A stretch of 26,916 nucleotides of DNA from CAYIRQ01 sp964365905 (lineage in GTDB: Bacteria; Patescibacteriota; Gracilibacteria; Peribacterales; Peribacteraceae): assembly GCA_964365905.1 (NCBI GenBank), contig CAYIRQ010000003.1, positions 1 through 26,916 of the forward strand. Direction: 5' to 3'. A model generated the notes under the pieces. That model did no database searches and was not told where the DNA came from. It saw only the letters and a program-made list of their open reading frames with translations. Below are positions 1 to 4,995 of this stretch, in pieces. Position 1 is the stretch's first letter; every line of letters begins with the position of its first letter. The translations under genes were made by a program, and so were the position numbers.

Positions 1-46
1 CTCATCAAGCTGTTCTCAACGCTGACTTTGGCGCTTGCGACGCTCT

Positions 47-1165
47 TTATCTAGCCTGCGTCTGTCGAAGATGAGTTGCAAAGTCCCGCAAGCTCCTGAC
101 TATCCCGGCATCGTGTGGCCCGGCTGGATCACCCGCCCATTTCTCAGAAAGGCCCTGCTGGTGTGATGCAGGGAGCACGAGATACGTGTACATGCCCTCG
201 GCCACGCATCGCTGGCAAAGTCTCTCAGCATGTCCTGATCCCGTCCAAGCCATGGGAACCGATGAGGCTGCCTGTGATTTCAATATTTCTATGACTTCAT
301 CTTCGCGCTCCTTATTAAACGCATCGATCTTTTGCATTGCTTCGAGATAACAGATGCAGTCCATCTCCACTTCTTGAGCTGTGTACCACGTTCTGTTAAT
401 GAAAATCCAAGGTGTACCTTGCCGCGTTTCTGAGGAAATATTGTCGTGCACTATTTCGCCCTCTCTCCTGGGGGGACGATACTTACGCTTGAATGCGACC
501 TCGAATGCATGAAACGTTCTGAGTGCTTCGTTGATTTTCGTCATGGTTTGAGGTGCATGCGTACCTTGAAAATTGGAATAGTCACTGAAATCCGAGAAAA
601 GCGGTGCATGAGAAGTGCTCATGCAATGATCCATATTCCAGATAAAACGATCGGGGTCCCCTGCGAGAATTCGCTGTCCTTCCGGGGAATGTGCATCTAT
701 CACGACACCATCCGATGTTGTGAGAGTGAGTGGGGTGCGGGCGGACTTGCCCCTCTCCACCCCTTCCAGAAATAGCGGACCTGTGAACGCATGCTTGGTG
801 AAGATATGTGCAAGAACAAAGAACTCATATTGGGATCGTTTAATGCTCGTGGAAATACCTTCCACCTTTGAGCCGGGAGTCACGTGGTAATGACCGGAGG
901 CGAGGAGAGCGCATGCTTTCGGACCTCTTGGATTCCCTCGGATTTGAACTTGCACAATGCCACACGATAGGGCTTTCTGTAATGCAGCCTCAAATTTTGC
1001 TCTCTCAGGGAACTCACATGACTCACCTAACAGCACTCCATTCAAATGCGCGCGAACGGGATCCGTTGATGGCGCGGCGATCATCTCATTTCCCTGCATC
1101 GAAACATCGATCTGTGTGCAGAGTTGCTCAAGATCATCTGAGGGCCGCTTCACTCTCTCATCCAT
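47..1165 (-). CDS. Hypothetical protein, 372 aa
   Basis: I do not recognise this protein. It is a soluble-looking, mixed-charge protein without an obvious signal peptide, membrane segment or nucleotide-binding motif. Cysteine pairs occur at CIC and CQRC in the C-terminal half (roughly residues 272-320), and a charged helical stretch (AFNKEREDEVIEILKSQ) lies near residue 285-300. The ATG start is well supported: on the minus strand it is preceded by TTGACA, 16 bp, TACAAT and only 6 nt before the ATG, the best promoter match in the window. It is the last minus-strand gene before the window edge and is separated from the upstream antitoxin by about 166 bp. That it is a real gene rests on its length, its promoter and the lack of a better frame; no function is claimed. 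Confidence 0.7.
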   Translation of the reverse strand: MDERVKRPSDDLEQLCTQIDVSMQGNEMIAAPSTDPVRAHLNGVLLGESCEFPERAKFEAALQKALSCGIVQVQIRGNPRGPKACALLASGHYHVTPGSKVEGISTSIKRSQYEFFVLAHIFTKHAFTGPLFLEGVERGKSARTPLTLTTSDGVVIDAHSPEGQRILAGDPDRFIWNMDHCMSTSHAPLFSDFSDYSNFQGTHAPQTMTKINEALRTFHAFEVAFKRKYRPPRREGEIVHDNISSETRQGTPWIFINRTWYTAQEVEMDCICYLEAMQKIDAFNKEREDEVIEILKSQAASSVPMAWTGSGHAERLCQRCVAEGMYTYLVLPASHQQGLSEKWAGDPAGPHDAGIVRSLRDFATHLRQTQAR

Positions 1166-1171
1166 GAATAC

Positions 1172-1199
1172 ATTGTAAAATAATGATATTTTTTGTCAA
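1172..1199 (-). promoter_or_regulatory. Promoter of the 372-aa gene (TTGACA-N16-TACAAT)
   Basis: The -35 box TTGACA (1194-1199) is a perfect consensus. The -10 box TACAAT (1172-1177) follows after 16 bp and ends 6 nt before the ATG at 1165. A start site 6-7 nt past the -10 would fall on or beside the A of the ATG, so the mRNA is probably leaderless. Confidence 0.7.
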
Positions 1200-1296
1200 T
1201 TCGTTCGTTTGTCATGCCCGGGGCTGCCCATTAGCACCTTGAAGACCTTCGTGAATGCAGCGGTGTTCATGGAACGTAAGAGAATGTTGATGATCT

Positions 1297-1322
1297 GTAC
1301 TCTTGTACCGGTACATGAGTAC
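1297..1322. repeat. 26-bp near-perfect palindrome
   Basis: The 13-bp halves (1297-1309 and 1310-1322) are complementary except for one pair, around the perfect core TGTACCGGTACA. It lies 10 bp past the stop of the antitoxin gene and about 100 bp upstream of the promoter of the next gene. There is no T-run, so it looks more like a protein-binding site or a mobile palindrome than a terminator. Confidence 0.6.
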
Positions 1323-1331
1323 GAGTCTGCG

Positions 1332-1547
1332 CTATGATTTCTTCCGCCTCATCCTCTTATAGAGACTTCGCTTATGACCAATCGTCAAGGTTCGTTCCCG
1401 CAACGTTAGGAAATCCTCGAGCGGCATTATAGCAACTGGTGGTCTTCCCGCGAGTGTGATGATGATTGTCGCACCGGGTTTCCCCGCAAGCTCGAGGAGC
1501 TTGAAAAAGTTCTTGCGCGCCTCAGTGGCGGAATATGTCTTTTTCAT
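1332..1547 (-). CDS. Phd/YefM-family antitoxin (orphan), 71 aa
   Basis: The N-terminus (MKKTYSATEARKNFFKLLE) has the typical opening of Phd/YefM type II antitoxins, where a short alpha/beta fold binds operator DNA. It continues with the characteristic beta strands (GATIIITLAGRPPVAIMPLEDF) and ends in a very basic tail (KRMRRKK). The open frame extends upstream to a TTG at 1586 that touches the rplT stop. I prefer the ATG at 1547 because it begins the family homology and lies 9 nt after a TACAAT box. A GTGTAC/GTACAC dyad over that box suggests autorepression, as is usual for these antitoxins. No RelE/Doc-like toxin frame follows in the 166 bp before the next gene, so it is an orphan; it may act as a regulator or neutralise a toxin encoded elsewhere. 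Confidence 0.75.
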   Translation of the reverse strand: MKKTYSATEARKNFFKLLELAGKPGATIIITLAGRPPVAIMPLEDFLTLRERTLTIGHKRSLYKRMRRKKS

Positions 1548-1550
1548 GCA

Positions 1551-1586
1551 GTGTACATTGTAGCGTACACAGGATTCTATCGTCAA
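1551..1586 (-). promoter_or_regulatory. Antitoxin promoter with overlapping operator dyad
   Basis: The -35 is TTGACG (1581-1586, overlapping the rplT stop codon), the spacer is 18 bp and the -10 is TACAAT (1557-1562), 9 nt before the ATG at 1547. The inverted repeat GTGTAC-N8-GTACAC (1551-1570) brackets the -10 box exactly, so a bound antitoxin dimer would block RNA polymerase. The dyad and boxes are read from sequence; autoregulation is inferred from the family. Confidence 0.65.
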
Positions 1587-1930
1587 GAAGCCATCACCAC
1601 CTCCAACACCTTCTTAAACGCTACCGGCTCGTGGATCGCAAGCTCGGAGAGCACTTTGCGATTGAGGATCACTTTCTTCTCCGTCGCACGCCGTACAAAT
1701 TCGCTGTAACGCACTCCTTCGGAGCGAAGAGCAGCATTGAGTCGGGCGATCCAGAGAGTGCGAAAGACGCGCTTCTTCTTCCTGCGATCACGGTACGCAT
1801 GCGCCCCTGCGCGCATAACGGCCTGGTGCGCGAGGCGGATGCTCGTCTTCCTGCGCCCGCGGTATCCTCGGGCCTTGCCAAGAAGTTTCTTATGCCTGCG
1901 ATGGGACGTTACGCCTCTCTTAACTCTCAT
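1583..1930 (-). CDS. rplT: 50S ribosomal protein L20
   Basis: The 115-aa product is a full-length L20, which binds 23S rRNA early in assembly of the large subunit and in many bacteria also represses its own operon. The sequence shows the basic N-terminal rRNA-binding extension (MRVKRGVTSHRRHKKLL, GYRGRRKTS), the central RDRRKKKRVFRTLWIARLNAA block and the globular C-terminal domain (residues 60-115) with the normal ILNRKVLSELA segment. It is the third gene of infC-rpmI-rplT, the classical order. About 140 bp separate it from rpmI, which is longer than usual and filled with repeats. No Shine-Dalgarno sequence is evident before the ATG. The stop codon overlaps the -35 box of the antitoxin gene. 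Confidence 0.97.
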   Translation of the reverse strand: MRVKRGVTSHRRHKKLLGKARGYRGRRKTSIRLAHQAVMRAGAHAYRDRRKKKRVFRTLWIARLNAALRSEGVRYSEFVRRATEKKVILNRKVLSELAIHEPVAFKKVLEVVMAS

Positions 1931-1953
1931 GGTTGATCAGGAAATGTTGCTTG

Positions 1954-1987
1954 TCCCTCCGTAGCTCCGAAGCGGAGCGGAGGAGCA
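1954..1987. repeat. Palindromic repeat (CCGTAGC family) between rpmI and rplT
   Basis: The element forms a hairpin GCTCCG-AAG-CGGAGC flanked by CCTCC/GGAGG. Its left part (TTGTCC, two bases, CCGTAGC) matches an element found in frame inside the M24 peptidase gene at 22274-22301, which points to a dispersed family. It lies in the rpmI-rplT spacer, so it would be transcribed in the ribosomal protein mRNA. Confidence 0.6.
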
Positions 1988-2040
1988 AAGGGGGATGACG
2001 CCGGTGAGAGGTGACTCCGCGTCTGACGCGCATGATCTCC

Positions 2041-2072
2041 GGTGAGTAGTTGGTAGTGAGTAGTGCGTAGAA
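2041..2072. repeat. Low-complexity GTAGTGAGTAG-type repeat
   Basis: The spacer holds degenerate direct repeats of GTGAGTAGT/GGTAGT units right after the rpmI stop. Together with the duplicated CCGGTGAG (first copy near 2000) and the CGCGTC-T-GACGCG dyad (near 2018-2030), the rpmI-rplT gap is almost entirely repetitive. Confidence 0.5.
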
Positions 2073-2073
2073 A

Positions 2074-2268
2074 TCAGAGGTAGGGCGTGAGAGCACGAAG
2101 GCGATGCTCCTCGACTCCTTCGACCACGAGCGTGCGATTGAGGCGTTTCTGGCGCTTGCTCTTCTGCAGGAGAAGATGGTTGCGATCCGAACGCTTCATC
2201 ACGCGCTTGCCGGATCCGGTGCGTCGGATGCGCTTCTTGGCGCCGCTGTGGGACTTTAACTTAGGCAT
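2074..2268 (-). CDS. rpmI: 50S ribosomal protein L35
   Basis: The 64-aa product begins MPKLKSHSGAKKRIRRTGSGK, the standard start of bacterial L35, a small basic protein of the large subunit, and continues through RSDRNHLLLQKSKRQKRLNR. The frame is open for another 17 codons upstream, but family length and homology fix the ATG at 2268. The gene lies between infC and rplT as in most bacteria. The region before the ATG is pyrimidine-rich (CTCTCCCCCCAACC) and has no Shine-Dalgarno sequence. The final residues (LRALTPYL) are slightly longer than average. Confidence 0.95.
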   Translation of the reverse strand: MPKLKSHSGAKKRIRRTGSGKRVMKRSDRNHLLLQKSKRQKRLNRTLVVEGVEEHRLRALTPYL

Positions 2269-2346
2269 TGGTTGGGGGGAGAGTAGAGGAAAGTTTGATA
2301 TGAGAAAAGAGTTTTTCATGGAAAAGAGGAGAAGAATGAGAGGAGG

Positions 2347-2395
2347 AGAGGATAAGAAGAGGATCCTCTTAATCCTCTTCTACCTCTTATCCTCT
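2347..2395 (-). promoter_or_regulatory. Long hairpin between infC and rpmI (attenuator or terminator candidate)
   Basis: Outer arms 2347-2356 and 2386-2395 are a perfect 10-bp match, and inner arms 2356-2364 and 2372-2380 pair around a 7-nt loop, with a 5-nt bulge on one side. In the transcribed (minus) direction it follows the infC stop by 6 nt and precedes rpmI by about 80 nt. A short pyrimidine-rich run with four T (CTCTTTTCC) follows. This is where the L20-dependent control of rpmI-rplT lies in other bacteria. A partial terminator is an equally simple reading. Confidence 0.5.
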
Positions 2396-2401
2396 ACATC
2401 C

Positions 2402-2908
2402 TTATTTTTTTGCTTTCACAATCATCATGTAGCTATTCCCCTGCCGTCGCATTTCCTGCTCGACGTTCGCGGCATCCTTCAGACCTTCAACGAATTTCTG
2501 AAGCTTGTCGCGCGCGTACTGCTGATTCGCGAGCTCGCGCCCGCGCATGAGGATGGCCACTTTCACGAGATGACGCTCGGCGAGGAATTCCCGCGCGCGA
2601 TCCGCCTGACGATCGAGGTCATGCTTATCCGTCCGGAATCCGAAGCGGATCATCTTCACCTCCGTTCGTTTCGCTTTCGACTTCTGCTTCTCTTTCTTCT
2701 TGAGCTGATAGAGAAAACTTCCCGAATCGAGAATCTTGCAGACGGGAGGTTTCGCTTCCGGCGCGATCTCGATGAGATCGAGTTCCTGTTCACGCGCAAG
2801 CCGAAGAGCCTCTGCGAGAGGCACGATATCCTGCGAATCCGCAGTCACCAGACGCACCTCGCGTGCGCGGATTTCCTCGTTTTTGCGGAAGTGAAACAGA
2901 GAGAAAAC
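2402..2908 (-). CDS. infC: Translation initiation factor IF-3 (start uncertain)
   Basis: IF-3 binds the 30S subunit, checks start-codon pairing and prevents premature 50S joining. The sequence matches across both domains: N-domain RKNEEIRAREVRLV and DLIEIAPEAKPPVCKILD, a lysine-rich linker (LKKKEKQKSKAKRTEV), then the C-domain (KMIRFGFRTDKHDLDRQ, VKVAILMRGRELANQQ, VEQEMRRQGNSYMMIV). There is no ATG, GTG or TTG near the expected N-terminus. The only conventional start in frame is a TTG at 2965, which would add an unusual 26-residue segment and would lie upstream of a good promoter at 2928-2956. I therefore place the 5' end tentatively at a GTT codon (2908); a CTG at 2899 is the alternative. 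Non-AUG starts are well known for infC (AUU in E. coli). Confidence 0.9.
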   Translation of the reverse strand, partial: VFSLFHFRKNEEIRAREVRLVTADSQDIVPLAEALRLAREQELDLIEIAPEAKPPVCKILDSGSFLYQLKKKEKQKSKAKRTEVKMIRFGFRTDKHDLDRQADRAREFLAERHLVKVAILMRGRELANQQYARDKLQKFVEGLKDAANVEQEMRRQGNSYMMIVKAKK

Positions 2909-2927
2909 GTGGGAAGGAGACGCGCAT

Positions 2928-2956
2928 AGTCTAGTGCAAAGATGAACAAGCGTAAA
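2928..2956 (-). promoter_or_regulatory. Putative infC operon promoter
   Basis: TTTACG (2951-2956), 17 bp, TAGACT (2928-2933) on the minus strand. Transcription would start near 2921, inside the apparent N-terminal extension of infC, so translation must begin further downstream. Each hexamer matches the consensus in four of six positions. Confidence 0.4.
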
Positions 2957-2973
2957 GGAATTCAAGATACTGT

Positions 2974-3029
2974 GTCATGCTGAGCACAGTCGAAGCATGG
3001 AGCAGTCGAAGCATGGAGCAGTCGAAGCG
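2974..3029. repeat. Dispersed repeat, CATGCTGAG...GTCGAAGCATG family, with 16-bp tandem copies
   Basis: The element starts with TCATGCTGAGC and contains two and a half copies of a 16-bp unit (AGCAGTCGAAGCATGG). CATGCT and AGCATG form inverted arms. Related elements occur at 3996-4049 (inside pgl), 6022-6070 (inside zwf), 7126-7152 and 10694-10742. It fills the gap between the 147-aa membrane protein gene and infC. Confidence 0.7.
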
Positions 3030-3057
3030 AACGCATAGTGTCACCCTTGCAAGAGAG

Positions 3058-3492
3058 CTATGGATAAAGAGGCTGCTGTGCCCCCGGCCACGCTTTCCAC
3101 CAAATATTGATCTGATCGAATGCAGGGGAGAGGAGGAACGCCAAGCCGGCAAGCGCGAGCACAATGCAGAACGCAAACGCGAACCACATCGAAGGACCTT
3201 CCATCGTCGTCACGTGGTAGAAAATGCCACGGATGATATAGTAGATCATGAGCCACACGACAACCGTGAATGCAACATCCACGGCAACCCACCAATCCGC
3301 ATGTTCGTAGGGAGCAATGAGGCTTTGAGTGAAAGGCCCCGCAGGCGAAAGCTCGAGCCAACGGTATGGAAACAGCAATCCAAACTCCATGGACTCGTGA
3401 AGGCCTGCCACAATCATCCGCCAGGCGAAGAGCGTGACGAGTCCGAGCGCGATGAAGGATCCGTAACGCTCGAGGAAAGTGGATTCCCGCAT
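3058..3492 (-). CDS. Hypothetical membrane protein, 144 aa
   Basis: I do not recognise a family. The protein has about three hydrophobic segments: residues 13-29 (FIALGLVTLFAWRMIVA), 70-90 (WVAVDVAFTVVVWLMIYYIIR) and 104-124 (MWFAFAFCIVLALAGLAFLL), with aromatic-rich loops (FPYRWLELSPAGPF). The ATG at 3492 is preferred over one three codons earlier because the latter lies inside a TACCAT -10 box that ends 7 nt before 3492. An overlapping plus-strand frame (2977-3537) is highly charged and lacks any family features, whereas this frame shows coherent membrane topology. It is a single-gene unit between the repeat-rich infC leader and pgl. Confidence 0.65.
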   Translation of the reverse strand: MRESTFLERYGSFIALGLVTLFAWRMIVAGLHESMEFGLLFPYRWLELSPAGPFTQSLIAPYEHADWWVAVDVAFTVVVWLMIYYIIRGIFYHVTTMEGPSMWFAFAFCIVLALAGLAFLLSPAFDQINIWWKAWPGAQQPLYP

Positions 3493-3538
3493 GGTGAGCA
3501 TGGTACTACGTCTTCGTCTGCTCTAGGTAGTACCTGAG

Positions 3539-3596
3539 AAGGGCTAGGGCTAGGGCTAGGGTTGGGACGAACCCGAATCCAAATCCGAACCCTCAC
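3539..3596. repeat. Tandem GGGCTA repeat and AACCC-type low-complexity tract
   Basis: Three and a half copies of AGGGCT are followed by AGGGTTGGG and a tract of CCGAAYCCAAA units. The AGGGTT...AACCC parts can pair. Similar CCCAACCCTA and CCCGAACCC strings occur inside the M24 peptidase gene (22261-22316), and CCCAGCCCCAGCCC inside sufC (17284-17310). Confidence 0.6.
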
Positions 3597-4340
3597 CTAC
3601 CACCCCGTGATCCACACCGTACGCCCGGTTTGGAGCAACGCATGAGCCGGGTACTCGATGGGATCAACATTGGCACTGATGACCTCCGCAAAAATCTTTT
3701 TCTTCTCATCCCCCTTGAGCAGAAAAAGCATCTTTCGCGCTTTCTCGAGTAGAGGAAGAGTCACGGTGACGCGATTGTGCACAGCAAATTTCTCGGTTTC
3801 CGTCGGGAGCACCCATCGTTCCCTCTCAAGCAGCGCATTCATGTCGCCAGGGAAAAGTGATGCGATGTGGCCGTCCTCCCCGAGGCCAAGAATAACGAGA
3901 TCGATTTCCTGATCGGGAAGAAGATTGCGCAGTTGCTCCTCATAGTCCTTCACGCACTCTTCGATAAGGAGTGTGGTATTAGGAAAAACTCCTATTACGT
4001 CATGCTGAGTAGCGCCAGCTGACGTGCTGGCGCGTATCGAAGCATCTCGCAACGACGTAAGCAACGTCTCCCTCACCATGCGCTGATTGCTTTGTGGATC
4101 GTCTTCGGAAACGTACCGTTCATCGACGAGAAAGAGGGTGACCTTCGACCAATCGATGCTTTTGGAACGTCCAAGCTCACGGTAGATCGGCCCCGGCGTC
4201 GAACCCCCCGAGAGCCCGAGGATGCAGTGCCCGCGCTGCGCAATGGCATCAGCGATTCCCTGCTCAAGGAGTTTCATGTTTTGTTGTATGAACGCATCTT
4301 CGGAAGAAACATGGATGCGTTCGTAGCGGAATGTGGGCAT
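3597..4340 (-). CDS. pgl: 6-phosphogluconolactonase (DevB/SOL family) with in-frame repeat insertion
   Basis: The enzyme hydrolyses 6-phosphoglucono-delta-lactone to 6-phosphogluconate, the second step of the oxidative pentose phosphate pathway in the cytoplasm. Family motifs are intact: LGLSGGSTPGPIY (residues 41-53), LFLVDERYV (69-77), DPQSNQRMV (81-89), LVILGLGEDGHIASLFPG (148-165) and the C-terminal VWITGW. The length of 247 aa is slightly above normal because residues about 98-115 (starting RDASIRASTS) are encoded by a dispersed palindromic repeat (3996-4049) placed between the SNQ helix and the conserved VFP strand. The motifs on both sides remain in frame. It lies downstream of zwf and a 75-aa unknown on the same strand. 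A terminator hairpin immediately upstream (4369-4393) suggests separate transcription. Confidence 0.95.
   Translation of the reverse strand: MPTFRYERIHVSSEDAFIQQNMKLLEQGIADAIAQRGHCILGLSGGSTPGPIYRELGRSKSIDWSKVTLFLVDERYVSEDDPQSNQRMVRETLLTSLRDASIRASTSAGATQHDVIGVFPNTTLLIEECVKDYEEQLRNLLPDQEIDLVILGLGEDGHIASLFPGDMNALLERERWVLPTETEKFAVHNRVTVTLPLLEKARKMLFLLKGDEKKKIFAEVISANVDPIEYPAHALLQTGRTVWITGW
3996..4049. repeat. Palindromic element inserted in frame in pgl
   Basis: 54 bp that are a multiple of three, bounded by ACGTCATGCTGAG on one side and TCGAAGCATC on the other, the ends of the CATGCTGAG...TCGAAGCAT family. The middle holds a perfect 8-bp hairpin GCGCCAGC/GCTGGCGC (4012-4019 and 4026-4033). Confidence 0.75.
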
Positions 4341-4669
4341 AGAAAACGGCTCAAAATAAACAAAAACACCCTCTCTCCCAGGGGGAGAGAGGGAGAGTGA
4401 GGGGGAACATCAAAAAACGAACAAAAACACGATGCAATCTTTGTTTCCTATTTTTGCTTCCCCTCAACCTACCATTCTCCCCGAGGGAGAAGGGATGTTT
4501 TTTTGGTTTCGCATTTGGGCCGATGACACCGATGCGCATGGAGAAAGCATAGCAGCGAAGTTGTCCCATGCGCACCGAGAGCTTCTTCCGACTCATCGCT
4601 CATTTATTTCTGGATTGGCTCAATGTTGGTGACTTGAGGAGCATTGTCTGCACCTTCTCCCACAAGGAA
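4341..4669. other. 329-bp gene-poor stretch between pgl and the 75-aa gene
   Basis: It holds a terminator-like hairpin (4369-4393), a second CTCCC...GGGAG-type dyad (around 4478-4498) and a short open frame on the minus strand opening MRIGVIGPN (from about 4536) that soon runs into the repeats. I see no convincing gene. The frame could be a remnant, but a dozen residues are too few to assign. Confidence 0.5.
4356..4393 (-). terminator. Intrinsic terminator-like hairpin upstream of pgl
   Basis: A 10-bp perfect stem CCCTCTCTCC/GGAGAGAGGG (4369-4378 and 4384-4393, 5-nt loop) is followed on the minus strand by TGTTTTTGTTTATTTT. It would end transcripts from the 75-aa gene. The same purine/pyrimidine palindrome is common as a dispersed repeat in many bacterial genomes, so it may also be a repeat that serves as terminator. 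Confidence 0.6.
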
Positions 4670-4897
4670 TCACAAGAATGCATTGACCGCACCGCGGACA
4701 TGCGCGATGCCAGATGAGTCTCGTGAGGTTCCTACCTGGGAACGCATTTCATCGTAACCGTCCAAGATTTTTTTGCCAATGCCTGAATCTGTGTCGAACT
4801 CCAATTCATGACGAGTGCCAGGGATCGCCGGGAGCCTGAGTTCTGCCAGTCGTGGACCTCCGACAGGATACGCGTCGAGGGTGACTTTGTATCGCAC
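4670..4897 (-). CDS. Small hypothetical protein, 75 aa
   Basis: I do not recognise the protein (opening MRYKVTLDAYPVGGPRLAEL, ending GIAHVRGAVNAFL). The frame is open further upstream (to 5029) but that part overlaps the zwf 3' end and a low-complexity tract. I choose the GTG at 4897 because TTGCGA, 16 bp and TAGAAT (4905-4910) end 7 nt before it, the spacing seen for many genes here. Composition is that of a small soluble protein with an acidic middle (ELEFDTDSG). Position between zwf and pgl on the same strand hints at co-inheritance but gives no function. Confidence 0.5.
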   Translation of the reverse strand: MRYKVTLDAYPVGGPRLAELRLPAIPGTRHELEFDTDSGIGKKILDGYDEMRSQVGTSRDSSGIAHVRGAVNAFL

Positions 4898-4951
4898 AGC
4901 ATGTATTCTATCATTTAAATAAAATATCGCAAGGGGCATGCCGCTCGAAGA

Positions 4952-4993
4952 AAACAACCTTCCTGCCCTTTCTGCCTTCTTTGCCTTTCCTGC
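4952..4993. repeat. Low-complexity CTGCCTT/CTTTCCTG tract
   Basis: Degenerate repeats of TTCCTGCC and TTTCTGCC lie right after the zwf stop codon (minus strand). They resemble the other short-unit tracts of the window that sit at gene ends. Confidence 0.5.
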
Positions 4994-4995
4994 CT

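Noticed and set aside
1166..1331. Short minus-strand frame reading INILLRSMNTAAFTKVFKVL before a stop, considered as a toxin or transposase remnant
   Set aside because: About 30 residues, no family recognised, and it runs through the palindrome; not distinguishable from chance.
2087..2929. 280-codon plus-strand frame
   Set aside because: Antisense to infC and rpmI, which are certain.
4351..4596. 81-codon minus-strand frame opening MRIGVIGPN at an inner Met
   Set aside because: After about 14 residues it runs into repeat sequence (LTLPLSPWERG is a peptide typical of such repeats read through). Too little for a gene call.
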